Assembly: GCF_037201805.1 (NCBI RefSeq) | Contig: NZ_CP147404.1 | Coordinates: 2,504,001 to 2,568,000, forward strand | Length of the DNA: 64,000 bases | Reading direction: 5' to 3' | From: Bacillus sp. FJAT-52991 | Lineage (GTDB): Bacteria; Bacillota; Bacilli; Bacillales; Domibacillaceae | Shown: piece after piece, positions 20,161 through 31,360 of the stretch | Layout: each line of letters opens with the position of its first letter | How positions within the stretch are numbered: position 1 is the first letter of the stretch | Position numbers and translations under genes: made by a program | Notes under the pieces: model-generated | What the model saw: the letters and a program-made list of their open reading frames with translations, nothing else | What the model was told of the DNA's origin: nothing | The model's database searches: none

Positions 20161-20213
20161 ACTCTCTCCCTTGTAAGAATATTAAAAAAATTAACCTTAG
20201 TAAAAGTCGGCTC

Positions 20214-20669
20214 TTAAGCACCAGAGCCGAGAACTTCTACCGTATCTACAAATTCTAAGTTTTTCAATTCAACGAGCATTTCTTCAAGATCAATCGTCAT
20301 ATCGGTCACATTCAATGATAAAGTCACATTCGCTCGCCCTTGAATCGGAATCGTTTGGTGAATCGTTAAAATGTTTCCGTGATATTTCGCCACTAGCCGA
20401 AGCAATTCTGACAGCGTGCCGGAACGGTCTTCTAGATGAAAAAACAAAGTGATAATTCGCTCTTTCACAATCTTATGGAAAGGAAAGACTGTATCTCGAT
20501 ATTTGTAAAAGGCGCTTCGACTTAAATCGACTTTTTTTACAGCATCCCATACAGAATCGACTTTTCGTCGCTCTATCAGCTCTTTTGCATCGAGGGTTTT
20601 TTTCATCGCTTCTGGCAAAACATCCGCCCGCACAAGATAAAATTTTTGATCGAAATCCTTCTTTGCCAA
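20214..20669 (-). CDS. pheB: ACT domain protein PheB (UPF0735)
   Basis: A 151-residue protein with an N-terminal helical segment ([20 protein letters not shown]) and a C-terminal ACT domain ([29 protein letters not shown]). UPF0735/PheB proteins lie next to pheA in Bacillus; the biochemical role is not settled. It follows obg by 28 bp, matching B. subtilis obg-pheB-pheA. Confidence 0.92.
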   Translation of the reverse strand: MAKKDFDQKFYLVRADVLPEAMKKTLDAKELIERRKVDSVWDAVKKVDLSRSAFYKYRDTVFPFHKIVKERIITLFFHLEDRSGTLSELLRLVAKYHGNILTIHQTIPIQGRANVTLSLNVTDMTIDLEEMLVELKNLEFVDTVEVLGSGA

Positions 20670-20697
20670 TGTGCTTCCCCCACTTTACAGCGGCCGA

Positions 20698-21999
<1,302 letters not shown>

Positions 22000-22090
22000 T
22001 TATCGTTAAAGCATCTGTAAATAAAAATGAGCGAGACAAACATTTGGTGTCTTGCTGTGATGTTCTTTTGAGGAAAGATGGATGAAGCGT

Positions 22091-22642
22091 TTAAAGTACC
22101 ACTTCAAATAATAATTCCTTACTAGAATGTTCGTGAATCTTCCATTGTTGAACATGCGATGCCTCTAATTGGCTTTTGATATCATCTAACAACAAGTGCT
22201 CATTTTGTATTATTCCACTAAATTCAAAAAAGAAACGAAGCCCTTCATCTACTTTATTTATGGAAAGGCAGAGAAGATTATCTGCATATTTTTCAATATG
22301 GCGCTCAATTAAGTGAAACAGCGAGTCAATCCATTCACTAAGCAATTCATCATGTATATTTACAGAAATTTCATGCTCTAAAACTTCGTATTCTAATTGA
22401 AAGGAATGTTCTTCCCAGTTAAAAGTTAACAACTGTTCAGCAAAATTCGGCAAACATAAATTAAATAAATGGGCTTCTTGTCTAGCCTGCAAAATCGTCG
22501 TTTCAATGACACGTTCTGCTTCTTCTAACTTTCCGAGAGCCATAAAGCCTTTTATGAGCTGAATTTGGTTCATCCAATCATGCCTCGCATGACGCATCGC
22601 CCGGATTACCGTCCAATTTTCATTTTTCATCATCAATCGCAC
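22091..22642 (-). CDS. spo0B: Sporulation initiation phosphotransferase Spo0B
   Basis: Spo0B moves phosphate from Spo0F to Spo0A in the phosphorelay. The diagnostic segment RHARHDWMNQIQLIKGFMALGK places the phosphorylated His at residue 21, inside the helical hairpin domain. The C-terminal part is the degenerate ATPase-like fold. It begins at GTG 22642 with GGAGG 5 nt upstream and is 183 residues, close to the known size. The sequence is poorly conserved overall, as is normal for Spo0B. It lies between rpmA and obg as in B. subtilis. Confidence 0.92.
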   Translation of the reverse strand: MRLMMKNENWTVIRAMRHARHDWMNQIQLIKGFMALGKLEEAERVIETTILQARQEAHLFNLCLPNFAEQLLTFNWEEHSFQLEYEVLEHEISVNIHDELLSEWIDSLFHLIERHIEKYADNLLCLSINKVDEGLRFFFEFSGIIQNEHLLLDDIKSQLEASHVQQWKIHEHSSKELLFEVVL

Positions 22643-22820
22643 AGGACCTCCGTGAAGTAATCGAAGGGAAGGATAAGCTTAACACTTCCTGCACTGCCTC
22701 CTTTCCCAAACAAACATCTGCCATTATTCATTAGTCGTAATGAATTTTGGCTTTATGCTAGTATAACAGAAATCACTTCAAAATGGAGAGTTCATTCTGC
22801 TCTACCATCACGTCATTTAG

Positions 22821-22860
22821 AAAAAAATAAAGCCCTAACCAATGGGTTAGAGCTTTATTG
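22821..22860 (-). terminator. Terminator of the rplU-prp-rpmA operon
   Basis: AATAAAGCCCTAACC pairs with GGTTAGAGCTTTATT around an AATG loop, one mismatch. A T-run follows on the minus strand. Confidence 0.9.
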
Positions 22861-22875
22861 CTATAGCCTTTACTC

Positions 22876-23175
<300 letters not shown>

Positions 23176-23502
23176 CTAGTTGATTTTAATGTATTCGCCA
23201 TAATCACGTTCGATCGTTTGCAAGGAAACAAGCATGCCTTCAAGAAGCAACTGTACTTTCTCCTGTTCGGACTCGGAAAGTTGATCCGGAACGATACAGC
23301 GGAGAAAACCGCCTTCTTTTCCTTGATCGATTTGGAGATCCGCCTCTGTCAAAGAGAGAATGGCGTTTAATGCTCCGAAAGAGACAGCTGTTGCCGCCGC
23401 ACAAACTAAATCTTTTCCATGTTCGGCAAATTCCGCATGACCCTCCATCGTGAAAGATGAGATCTTTCCGGAAGGATGCTTCGATATGTTCACTCGAATC
23501 AT
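23176..23502 (-). CDS. prp: Ribosomal-processing cysteine protease Prp (YsxB)
   Basis: Prp cleaves the N-terminal extension of bL27. The 108-residue protein shows the catalytic pair in GHAEFAEHGKDLVCAAATAVSFGA: His22 in GHAEFA and Cys34 in DLVCAA. It is always found between rplU and rpmA in Firmicutes that have extended L27, as here, with tight spacing on both sides. Confidence 0.95.
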   Translation of the reverse strand: MIRVNISKHPSGKISSFTMEGHAEFAEHGKDLVCAAATAVSFGALNAILSLTEADLQIDQGKEGGFLRCIVPDQLSESEQEKVQLLLEGMLVSLQTIERDYGEYIKIN

Positions 23503-23514
23503 AAAAACATCGCC

Positions 23515-23823
23515 TTACGCGTTGATTTTTTCAATAACAACTTTAGTGTATGGTTGACGATGACCTTGTTTTCTGCGGTAGTTTTTCTTAGCTTTGAATT
23601 TGAAAACAGTAATTTTCTTTTGACGACCTTGTTTTTCAACTTTCGCTGTAACAGTAGCTCCTTCAACAAGTGGGCTTCCTACTTTTACAGTGTCACCGCC
23701 AACGAATAATACTTGATCAAATGTAACAGAATCACCTTCTGCTAAATCTAACTTTTCAATGTAGATTGCTTGACCTTCTTCTACTTTTAGTTGTTTACCG
23801 CCAGTTTCAATAATTGCGTACAT
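23515..23823 (-). CDS. rplU: Ribosomal protein bL21
   Basis: bL21 is a 50S assembly protein. The start at ATG 23823 follows AAGGAGGTGCAAGG and gives 102 residues beginning [18 protein letters not shown], the family norm; the longer open frame to 23937 covers the leader. The C-terminal [17 protein letters not shown] is the RNA-binding signature. It heads the rplU-prp-rpmA operon. Confidence 0.98.
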   Translation of the reverse strand: MYAIIETGGKQLKVEEGQAIYIEKLDLAEGDSVTFDQVLFVGGDTVKVGSPLVEGATVTAKVEKQGRQKKITVFKFKAKKNYRRKQGHRQPYTKVVIEKINA

Positions 23824-23936
23824 TCCTTGCACCTCCTTAATTAACTCAGACTCGCCATTTTCAGGTGGAATGCTAATAAGCAAACACTTATAACCTGTAA
23901 TGCGCGGTTGTAGCACGGGTGCTACAAACAATAACA
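23824..23936 (-). promoter_or_regulatory. L21 leader RNA
   Basis: The 110-nt 5' leader of rplU contains the hairpin TGTAGCACccGTGCTACA and further paired segments before the ribosome site. Position and length fit the L21 leader described for Firmicutes, thought to let ribosomal proteins control their own operon. The fit is judged by position and structure, not by a covariance search. Confidence 0.7.
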
Positions 23937-23941
23937 TTAGA

Positions 23942-23970
23942 ATCTTATCACTTTACTAACATAGTGTCAA
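23942..23970 (-). promoter_or_regulatory. Sigma-A promoter of rplU
   Basis: TTGACA (23970-23965) and TAAGAT (23947-23942) are separated by 17 bp on the minus strand, giving a start near 23935. The -35 overlaps the rng stop codon. Confidence 0.85.
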
Positions 23971-25430
23971 CGTTTTTTTGATGGTCCATTGTCAGAAAGC
24001 TCGGCTTCCTTCCCCGCTCGGATGACCTTACCTATAGGCTTTGGATGATCAGTTAAGCGATAAATAATTTTCTTATGAAGGAGATCTTCAAGCTGATGGT
24101 GAAACTGCTGTTGTCCTCCGACAAAGGCTTCCTTCACCTCTTGTGTAACTTCTACAAGAATTGCTTCTTGTTCGTCTCTTGCATATTCAAATAGCTTTCG
24201 TTCTAATTCAAAAGCGACTGTTTCAGCACTTTTCACTCGACCCGTTCCTTGACAAGTCAGGCAAGAAGTAGTGACCGTCTCTAAGATCGATGGCTTCGTT
24301 TTTTTTCTTGTCATTTGCATTAAACCGAGAGAGGTAAACTCACGGATAGATACGGATTTGGGATCTTTTTTCACTTCTTGTTTTAACAGCTTTTCAATCG
24401 TTAAACGATCTTTATCGTGAAACATATCGATAAAATCAATAATAATAATGCCACTAATATCCCGCAATCGAAGCTGGCGTGCCACTTCGATTGCCGCTTC
24501 TTTATTCGTCAGCAAAACGGTTTGAGATTGACTGCTTTTCCCAGTGAATTTCCCTGTGTTCACATCGATCACCGTCATGGCCTCCGTTCGCTCAATGACA
24601 AGAAACCCTCCGCTTGGCAGCCAAACCACCCGTTTCAACGCTTTCTCTAGCTCATTATCCATTCCATTAGCTGAAAATACATCTTCATCGGCGGAGTGAT
24701 AATTCCCTCGCCAATCGTTTTCATGATAGCGAGGATCTTTCTTTAACGACGACAGAAAATCAGCGCAATCACTAATGATTTCTCCTGTTTGCAACGATTG
24801 CATTCGGGCGAATAGTTCCTCTATTAAGAGCGGCTTCTCTTGTAACACACAAGGACCTTTTCTCATAGTCGCTGTTTTGACAAGCTGTTCATGTTCGCTT
24901 CTTAGCCTCTCCCCTTCAGATGAAAGGGCCTCTTCTGTCGCATCAAAGGCGGCTGTGCGTAAAATAAGCCCCTCTTCCTCCCGCTTCCAACTTTTAGCCC
25001 AATCCGCTACTCGCTGACGTTTTTGTGGGTGATCTACTTTTTTAGAGAGAGCCGTATAGCCCCCCTCAGGCAAATAAACGAGCTTCTCACCAGGCCACTC
25101 AATGATCGCTGACAGACGAGGTCCTTTCGTTTCCGTTCCATCCTTTATCACTTGCACAATGATTTTTTGTCCTTGATGAACCAATTGTCCGATCGGCCGG
25201 CTTTGATGACCTGGTATTTGATCGCGATGTAAATAACCATTTTGCTCAAGACCGATATTCACAAAACAAGCATTCATTCCTTTTTCCACTTTAGAAATGA
25301 TACCGTAATATAAAAAGCCGACATAAGATTGTTCTGCCGGCTGAAATATATGAAATTGCTCTGCTCGGCCATTTTGAACGACCGCTAGTCTTTTTTCTCT
25401 TCCTTTCACACTAACAATTAAAGTGTTCAT
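23967..25430 (-). CDS. rng: Ribonuclease E/G family protein (RNase G)
   Basis: A 487-residue endoribonuclease of the RNase E/G family. The S1 domain is near residues 35-110 (VGFLYYGIISKVEKGMNACF). The DNase I-like catalytic region has the metal-binding aspartates in VIDVNTGKFTG and IIIIDFIDM. The zinc-link CLTCQGTG follows. B. subtilis lacks this family and uses RNase Y, but other Bacillaceae carry it here between spoIVFB and rplU. It probably acts in RNA processing or decay beside RNase Y. Confidence 0.93.
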   Translation of the reverse strand: MNTLIVSVKGREKRLAVVQNGRAEQFHIFQPAEQSYVGFLYYGIISKVEKGMNACFVNIGLEQNGYLHRDQIPGHQSRPIGQLVHQGQKIIVQVIKDGTETKGPRLSAIIEWPGEKLVYLPEGGYTALSKKVDHPQKRQRVADWAKSWKREEEGLILRTAAFDATEEALSSEGERLRSEHEQLVKTATMRKGPCVLQEKPLLIEELFARMQSLQTGEIISDCADFLSSLKKDPRYHENDWRGNYHSADEDVFSANGMDNELEKALKRVVWLPSGGFLVIERTEAMTVIDVNTGKFTGKSSQSQTVLLTNKEAAIEVARQLRLRDISGIIIIDFIDMFHDKDRLTIEKLLKQEVKKDPKSVSIREFTSLGLMQMTRKKTKPSILETVTTSCLTCQGTGRVKSAETVAFELERKLFEYARDEQEAILVEVTQEVKEAFVGGQQQFHHQLEDLLHKKIIYRLTDHPKPIGKVIRAGKEAELSDNGPSKKR

Positions 25431-25486
25431 ACAAAACCTGCTTTCTGCTCTATTTCATTTCACTTTACTTGGCAATTACCTATTCG

Positions 25487-26344
25487 TCAATCAAGAGGAA
25501 GCAATTCCTTTAAACAAGCACCTGTTCTTTTTTCAGAAAAATAAGCATATAACACTTCATTTTCATCTAACCGTCCAATTTCTTTCCCATTTTCTGTTAC
25601 ATATACGATATGTTTGGTGTTACGTCGAAATTGTTCTAAAACGGAAGCAATCTTTGTATCACTGGATACTTGCAATGGCTTTAACTTCACTGCGATATCT
25701 TTTTGCCCATAGTGTCTTTCAAGTAAGAAGCGGATAAATGTATAATGTTTGTCCTTCCATTCCCGCCACAGAGCAACGATCAAATAAGCAATAATTAACC
25801 AAGCTTGAAAGTGAAATGGTAAAAAGAGCAAAAGTAGCAGTTGCAGAAGCACTAGCCATATAGCAGAAAAGATAATCGCTAGACGGATCGTTAAAAGAAA
25901 AGGTCGCCGTAAAGAAACAAGAAGCATCAATAGCTTTCCACCATCGAGAGGATAAACAGGTAGCAAGTTAAACAATAGAACCGCCAAATTAAATTGCCAA
26001 AAATTTCGATAAAGACTCTCTGGCATCCACCCTGCTTTCAACAGCAACCAAGCCGCGATAAACAGCCAAATATGCTGCAGAGGGCCCGCTAAGATGACGA
26101 ACAACTCTTCTCTAGCAGGTCGATTTCCATGCTCATCTACTTCTGCTACACCGCCAAAAGGGAGAAATACCACCCTCTTGATCCTCCATTGAAACGATAA
26201 CGCCATCCAAGCATGTCCCAATTCATGAATGGCAATAATTAAAAAAATCATGAACAAATCGATAAAATGACCTGTCACCACAGAAAAAGCAATCATAACC
26301 CACATAAGCGGATGAAAGTGGACCTTTCTAAGTAAGTTATTCAA
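25487..26344 (-). CDS. spoIVFB: SpoIVFB intramembrane metalloprotease (site-2 protease family)
   Basis: SpoIVFB cuts pro-sigma-K in the outer forespore membrane. The 285-residue protein has the zinc motif HELGH at residues 40-44, the third ligand Asp134 in LLPVYPLDGGK, about six membrane segments, and a C-terminal CBS-like domain (SSDTKIASVLEQFRRNTKHIV). It overlaps spoIVFA by 8 nt, so the protease and its inhibitor partner are co-translated. Confidence 0.95.
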   Translation of the reverse strand: MNNLLRKVHFHPLMWVMIAFSVVTGHFIDLFMIFLIIAIHELGHAWMALSFQWRIKRVVFLPFGGVAEVDEHGNRPAREELFVILAGPLQHIWLFIAAWLLLKAGWMPESLYRNFWQFNLAVLLFNLLPVYPLDGGKLLMLLVSLRRPFLLTIRLAIIFSAIWLVLLQLLLLLFLPFHFQAWLIIAYLIVALWREWKDKHYTFIRFLLERHYGQKDIAVKLKPLQVSSDTKIASVLEQFRRNTKHIVYVTENGKEIGRLDENEVLYAYFSEKRTGACLKELLPLD

Positions 26345-26987
26345 AAGATATCACCGAATTCGGGTCCACAAACATTCCATCTTTCCTAATGGCAAGATAA
26401 AACGTCTGTTCATTTGGTGACAGTTGTGCTAGCACACTTCCCGCCTTCACTTTCTCATAAGGTTGGACAGAGGGATTCGCCACATGCCCATACCATGATT
26501 CGCTATTGTCAGCATGCTGAACAATGACCGTTTGACCGAACTCATCCTTTTGTCCAACAAAAAGGACGGTCCCATCTTTAATCGCCTTTACGCCTTCGTT
26601 CGGTCGGGCTTCAACCATAAGTCCCTTCCCATTTGTTTGAAAGTCTTCGATCACTTTTCCAGAGACAGGTACGGCATATTCCGTTTGTTCTTTGACTACT
26701 TTCTCCTTTTGTGTCCAGCCGTCAACGGTAAAAGGAAGCGGTTCTCCTAATGTTTTCTCATACCACTCAGCCGCTTTGGAAAATTGAAATTCCTTTTCCA
26801 TCACCTCTTTCATCCATGCCTGCCCTTCAATAAATGGTGACGATGATTGTTTAAACATAATGGCGACAGCTAGAACAAATATAAGAGAAGCTAAACCTTT
26901 AAATAGGAAACGGTCAAACCGAAAGAGCGGGTGACCATCTTGCTGGTCTTGTTCAATCGATAATAAATCTTTCTCCTCTTCCCTCAA
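26337..26987 (-). CDS. spoIVFA: SpoIVFA, regulator of SpoIVFB
   Basis: SpoIVFA tethers and inhibits SpoIVFB until the SpoIVB signal arrives. It has a cytosolic N-terminus, one membrane helix (GLASLIFVLAVAIMF, around residues 30-45) and a C-terminal LytM/M23-like domain (GTVLFVGQKDEFGQTVIVQHADNSESWYGH, shown in part). The full zinc set of an active M23 peptidase is not evident, as in other SpoIVFA. At 216 residues it is slightly shorter than the B. subtilis protein. Confidence 0.92.
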   Translation of the reverse strand: MREEEKDLLSIEQDQQDGHPLFRFDRFLFKGLASLIFVLAVAIMFKQSSSPFIEGQAWMKEVMEKEFQFSKAAEWYEKTLGEPLPFTVDGWTQKEKVVKEQTEYAVPVSGKVIEDFQTNGKGLMVEARPNEGVKAIKDGTVLFVGQKDEFGQTVIVQHADNSESWYGHVANPSVQPYEKVKAGSVLAQLSPNEQTFYLAIRKDGMFVDPNSVISFE

Positions 26988-27073
26988 CTAGCTCACTCCT
27001 TTATTAACATTCATTAATAAAAGATATGAAAGTGTTGAAACATTAAGAAGTATAGTATGAGAAAAGAAAAAGA

Positions 27074-27092
27074 AGCTTCTCATTAAGAAGCT
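27074..27092 (-). terminator. Terminator after minD
   Basis: AGCTTCT pairs with AGAAGCT around a 5-nt loop. On the minus strand TCTTTTTC follows, ending the mre-min transcript before spoIVFA. Confidence 0.75.
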
Positions 27093-27167
27093 AAAAAATC
27101 TCATCGTTACTTAATGACGATCATGAAATAGCTACATATGTATGAGAAAGCCTCTTCTATTTATGCG

Positions 27168-27974
27168 TTAAGAGCGCACACTAAAAAAATTTTTAAAACG
27201 AGTGAAAAATCCTTCTTTCCCCTCTTCAAGCCGTTGAAGCGGAACAGATTCACCAAGAATTCTTCTAGCGATATTGCGATAAGCAATGGAAGCCCGATTG
27301 TTTGGGTTATGCGTGATCGGTTGACCATTGTGTGACGACTTAATGACCTCGTCATCATCTACAACGATCCCAATTAATTCAATCGATAAATGTGTCGCTA
27401 CTTCATCGACCTCAAGCATATCGCCTTGCTGCATCATATGGCTACGAATCCGATTGATAATTAACTTTGGTGGCTCCATTCCTTCTTCTTTTTCGAGCAA
27501 ACCAATCACTCTATCCGCATCACGAACAGATGACTTTTCCGGTGTCGTCACAACAATGGCTTTATCTGCTCCCGCTACGGCATTTTTGTAACCTTGTTCA
27601 ATTCCTGCTGGACAGTCAATTAAAATATAATCAAAATCCTGTTTTAATTCCTCTATTAATTTCTTCATCTGTTCTGGCGTCACAGCTGTTTTATCTGATG
27701 TTTGAGCTGCTGGTAATAAAAATAATAAATCATTAAAACGCTTGTCTTTCACCAATGCTTGATGAATTTTACAACGTCCTTCTACTACATCAACCAAATC
27801 GTAAATGATGCGGTTTTCAAGCCCCATAACAACATCTAGATTTCGAAGGCCGATATCCGTATCTACTAAACAAACCTTCTTTTCTTGCAGAGCAAGTGCT
27901 GTGCCTAAATTAGCCGAAGTGGTCGTTTTTCCCACTCCGCCTTTACCAGATGTAATAACTATAGCCTCACCCAC
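27168..27974 (-). CDS. minD: Septum site-determining ATPase MinD
   Basis: MinD is a ParA/MinD ATPase that recruits MinC to the membrane and blocks division near the poles. It has the deviant Walker A GKGGVGKTT (residues 10-18), the DTDIGLRNLDVVMGLE switch region, and a C-terminal amphipathic helix (EGFFTRFKNFF) for membrane binding. Length 268 matches. It overlaps minC by 8 nt. Confidence 0.97.
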   Translation of the reverse strand: MGEAIVITSGKGGVGKTTTSANLGTALALQEKKVCLVDTDIGLRNLDVVMGLENRIIYDLVDVVEGRCKIHQALVKDKRFNDLLFLLPAAQTSDKTAVTPEQMKKLIEELKQDFDYILIDCPAGIEQGYKNAVAGADKAIVVTTPEKSSVRDADRVIGLLEKEEGMEPPKLIINRIRSHMMQQGDMLEVDEVATHLSIELIGIVVDDDEVIKSSHNGQPITHNPNNRASIAYRNIARRILGESVPLQRLEEGKEGFFTRFKNFFSVRS

Positions 27975-28653
27975 TATGGTTTCCCCCTTTTAACGTAGAA
28001 ATCTCCGGTCTCAGATGCTTTAACACCTGCAAGCGGTCAACAACAATTTGATTAGATTCATCTATGTAGGCGCATTCCGTTTCGAAGCTTTCATCCTCTT
28101 CATAGCGGTCGGGTGCACGATTTAAATAGCGGCTAATTCTAAGCTGTGTAGGCATCATTTGACCAGCAACAATGACGGCGCAATCATCCCCATAGCATCC
28201 AGCGTGGGCCATCCCTTTTAATGCCCCCATAATATAAATATTTCGGCCAGCTCTCACGGTTCCGCCCGGATTTACATCGCCAATTAACAATAGATCGCCG
28301 GCAACTTCTAATATTTGCCCGGAGCGAACTCTTCCTGTATATGAAACAATTTCACTTTCCTCTTTCCAGCGAATCGCTTCTTCAACAGTCATGACATTAG
28401 ATTTTACCTCTCCAACTACAAGATGTTTTTGCTCTAAAATTAGACTAGTAATCTCTTCAATTTCTTCTTCCGTTAAATAGCGGTTCTCTAGTTGGACAGT
28501 AACTGTAATGATAGCACCCTGATCTTGATCATCCACTGTCACCATTTTTTCTTTCAATTCAGCCAATAATTCAACATAGGCGCATTTATCATTCAAATGC
28601 AACGTCAATCCATCTTTTGTTCCCTTTATGACAACATTTTGTTTTTTCTTCAT
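27967..28653 (-). CDS. minC: Septum formation inhibitor MinC
   Basis: MinC inhibits FtsZ assembly. The start at ATG 28653 (MKKKQNVVIKGTKDGLTLHL) gives 228 residues, the expected size; the open frame continues upstream into mreD. The N-terminal FtsZ-binding domain is followed by the beta-helical C-terminal domain with the characteristic YTGRVRSGQ, GDLLLIGDVNPGGTVRAG and GALKGMAHAGCYGD segments that bind MinD. Confidence 0.96.
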   Translation of the reverse strand: MKKKQNVVIKGTKDGLTLHLNDKCAYVELLAELKEKMVTVDDQDQGAIITVTVQLENRYLTEEEIEEITSLILEQKHLVVGEVKSNVMTVEEAIRWKEESEIVSYTGRVRSGQILEVAGDLLLIGDVNPGGTVRAGRNIYIMGALKGMAHAGCYGDDCAVIVAGQMMPTQLRISRYLNRAPDRYEEDESFETECAYIDESNQIVVDRLQVLKHLRPEISTLKGGNHSG

Positions 28654-28729
28654 AGCATGTTCTTCACCTCTGTTGTCCAAATAATTCGACAAGTCCTCTA
28701 CTTTTTCCTTTTTCTTTCTAAGTCGACCA

Positions 28730-29245
28730 TTAATCAAAATAGATGCGACGAAGCTTCTCAAAGGCATTTTTCAGCGGAACAGCAGCAAACAGATAAAGTA
28801 TTACATTTAAAATTAAAGTTGGCCATAATCGAATAGAGAAGAATTGTGACATCTCCATGTCTGTTCGGCTCACAAATATATTTAATTGGAACATAATTAA
28901 TTCTAACAGAAATATATTAAAAAGAACGATAAAAGCAACAATGAATAAATGATTTTGTAAAACTTTTACCATTTTCGACGTAATATAAACAAGGAGCGGC
29001 AAAAAGAACATATAAGCCCCTAAAATACCCGTATAAAAAATATCAAACAGAAAACCAAAAAGGAAACCATATTTGATGGCCGTATTTCGGTCAAAGTAAA
29101 TGGACATTAACAATAACCCGATCACAAATAAATGAGGGACTAAAATATAGTCACCTTCAAAAGAACGATCAGGAATCCAGGACACCAAGACACTATCGCT
29201 ATAAAAAAGAACTGTTATTAATAGAGGGAGGAGAAACCGTTTCAC
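28730..29245 (-). CDS. mreD: Rod shape-determining protein MreD
   Basis: A 171-residue membrane protein with about five hydrophobic helices that bridges MreC and the elongation machinery. The signature FGFLFDIFYTGILGAYMFFLP is visible in its core (shown in part). It overlaps the mreC stop by 4 nt and precedes minC, as in B. subtilis. Confidence 0.93.
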   Translation of the reverse strand: MKRFLLPLLITVLFYSDSVLVSWIPDRSFEGDYILVPHLFVIGLLLMSIYFDRNTAIKYGFLFGFLFDIFYTGILGAYMFFLPLLVYITSKMVKVLQNHLFIVAFIVLFNIFLLELIMFQLNIFVSRTDMEMSQFFSIRLWPTLILNVILYLFAAVPLKNAFEKLRRIYFD

Positions 29246-30135
29246 AGATTTCCCTCCTCAACAACGACTTGCTGACGCTCTTGCTTTTCTGGCAGCACCG
29301 TTGTCATTCCTCGTTTAGCTACCATAACGTGCTCTAAGTCATGAAACTTAGCAGCTGGCTCAATTAATGCTGTTTGTGTTAAACCGAATTCGTCTGGTAC
29401 CAATTTTTTCACTTTACCGATAACAAGCCCCTTCGGAAACACACCGCCTTTTCCTGAGGTTGTGACAGCCATTCCTTTCTTTACTTTAGAGTCATAAGGA
29501 ATTTTTGTCATCCGCAGCATGCCTTTTTCTTTATCATACCCTTCAATCACACCGTAAATATTTTTGTCTCCTTGAATGACAGCAGATACTCGGTTTCTTG
29601 GATCGTGAGCACTAAGGAGTTGGACAGTGGAAGTGAATTTGGACGTATCTTTGACCTTGCCAACTAGTCCCTCTGCTGTTATAACAGCCATATTTGGTTG
29701 AATACCGCTAGCAGATCCTTTATCAATCGTAATCACATCGAACCAACGCTCTGGGTTCTGTGCAATAACGGTTGCTTGAACAGGCTCATAATCTGCTAAA
29801 CTTTCTTTTTTATCAATGATTTTTCGAAGTTCTTTATTATCTTGTTCTAATCGAGCGACATCGCTTTCAAGCTGAGCTACCTCATCTAAATGCGCCTTTA
29901 GTTTTTCATTTTCTTCATACGTATTTCGTAAATTCTCAATATCATTAAAAAACCCTGCAACAGCATTGGCAGGTTTAGAAACAACGGCTTGTCCTAAACC
30001 AACAATGTCTTTTACAAATTGTTCAGGCCAAGAGATATTCTCGCGATCACGAAGAGAAAAACCGATCAATGCGACAAGAACGATGATACTGCCAAGAAGG
30101 ATAATCAAACGCTTGTTTGTAAAAAATTGTGGCAT
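29242..30135 (-). CDS. mreC: Rod shape-determining protein MreC
   Basis: A bitopic protein: a membrane helix at residues 9-27 (LIILLGSIIVLVALIGFSL), a coiled coil at about 65-108 (NTYEENEKLKAHLDEVAQL and onward), and a beta-rich extracellular domain with VIAQNPERWFD and TSGKGGVFPKGLVIGKV. It scaffolds wall synthesis with MreB and MreD. Length 297 is normal. Confidence 0.96.
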   Translation of the reverse strand: MPQFFTNKRLIILLGSIIVLVALIGFSLRDRENISWPEQFVKDIVGLGQAVVSKPANAVAGFFNDIENLRNTYEENEKLKAHLDEVAQLESDVARLEQDNKELRKIIDKKESLADYEPVQATVIAQNPERWFDVITIDKGSASGIQPNMAVITAEGLVGKVKDTSKFTSTVQLLSAHDPRNRVSAVIQGDKNIYGVIEGYDKEKGMLRMTKIPYDSKVKKGMAVTTSGKGGVFPKGLVIGKVKKLVPDEFGLTQTALIEPAAKFHDLEHVMVAKRGMTTVLPEKQERQQVVVEEGNL

Positions 30136-30208
30136 CTATTCCACCTCTATTTTTTTGCATTAAGTTAGAATCCGGCAGCAGAAAGCCGCTGCCGGAATAA
30201 ATAATTCA

Positions 30209-31225
30209 TTATTTGCTTTTATTTTTAAATAAATGGATATGATCTAGTGCTAGGCCTGTACCAACAGCGACACAGTCAAGCGGATTTTCTGCAATAAGTA
30301 CCGGCATATTCGTTTCTTGACTGATCACTTTATCTAAATTACGAAGCAAAGCACCGCCTCCAGTCAACACAATACCGCGATCCATAATATCTGCCGCAAG
30401 TTCTGGTGGCGTTTTTTCTAATGTACTTTTCACTGTATCGACAATGGCATAAACTGTATCTTTTAAGGCATCAGCGATCTCTTGTCCAGTGATTTCAATT
30501 GTTTTTGGAAGGCCAGTTAATAAATCACGTCCGCGAATTTCCATGCTTGGGATTTCTTCAAAATCACCTGCAGAACCAATCTCCATTTTGATCGTTTCAG
30601 ACGTGCGGTCCCCAATTAATAAATTATATTGCTTACGAATATAGGCAACAATGGCATCATCCATTTCATCACCCGCAATACGCAATGACTCGCTTGTCAC
30701 AATACCACCTAAGGAAATAATGGCAACTTCTGTCGTTCCCCCACCAATATCAACAACCATACTACCTGTAGGCTCCCAAACAGGTAAATTGGCCCCAATA
30801 GCTGCCGCGAAAGGTTCTTCAATTGTATAAGCATCACGCGCGCCTGCTTGACGAGTCGCATCAATTACCGCACGTTCCTCTACGGCTGTAATGCCTGAAG
30901 GGACACATACCATCACATAAGGCTTGCTAGCGAACATTCCCTTTCCGCCTTTAGTTGCTTGTCGAATATAATATTTGATCATGGTAGCTGTCGTTTCATA
31001 ATCGGCAATCACACCATCTTTCATTGGACGTGTAGCTACCACATTTCCAGGTGTACGACCAATCATTTTCTTCGCATCATTACCAACCGCAACAATTTGT
31101 TTTGTATCTGTTTGAAGCGCCACCACTGAAGGTTCGCGCACAACTACACCTTTTCCTTTGGCATAGACAAGCGTATTAGCTGTTCCAAGGTCTATTCCAA
31201 GATCTCGATTTCCAATTCCAAACAT
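30209..31225 (-). CDS. mreB: Actin-like rod shape protein MreB
   Basis: MreB forms membrane-bound filaments that direct cell-wall synthesis. The 338-residue actin-fold protein begins with the phosphate-1 region [14 protein letters not shown], then [16 protein letters not shown], the phosphate-2 segment [15 protein letters not shown], and the adenosine motif [14 protein letters not shown]. It heads mreBCD-minCD with a 135-bp upstream space that probably holds its promoter. Confidence 0.97.
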   Translation of the reverse strand: MFGIGNRDLGIDLGTANTLVYAKGKGVVVREPSVVALQTDTKQIVAVGNDAKKMIGRTPGNVVATRPMKDGVIADYETTATMIKYYIRQATKGGKGMFASKPYVMVCVPSGITAVEERAVIDATRQAGARDAYTIEEPFAAAIGANLPVWEPTGSMVVDIGGGTTEVAIISLGGIVTSESLRIAGDEMDDAIVAYIRKQYNLLIGDRTSETIKMEIGSAGDFEEIPSMEIRGRDLLTGLPKTIEITGQEIADALKDTVYAIVDTVKSTLEKTPPELAADIMDRGIVLTGGGALLRNLDKVISQETNMPVLIAENPLDCVAVGTGLALDHIHLFKNKSK

Positions 31226-31360
31226 ACAGGTATCTCCCTTTCTTGATCTGTTACTATTTTATAGTGATAGATTGAGCATTATTATTTGTGATTTCAACAA
31301 AAAACAACTAGCAAAAATCATAACTTATATTATAACGTAATCAAAAAAAAAATCCTAGCA

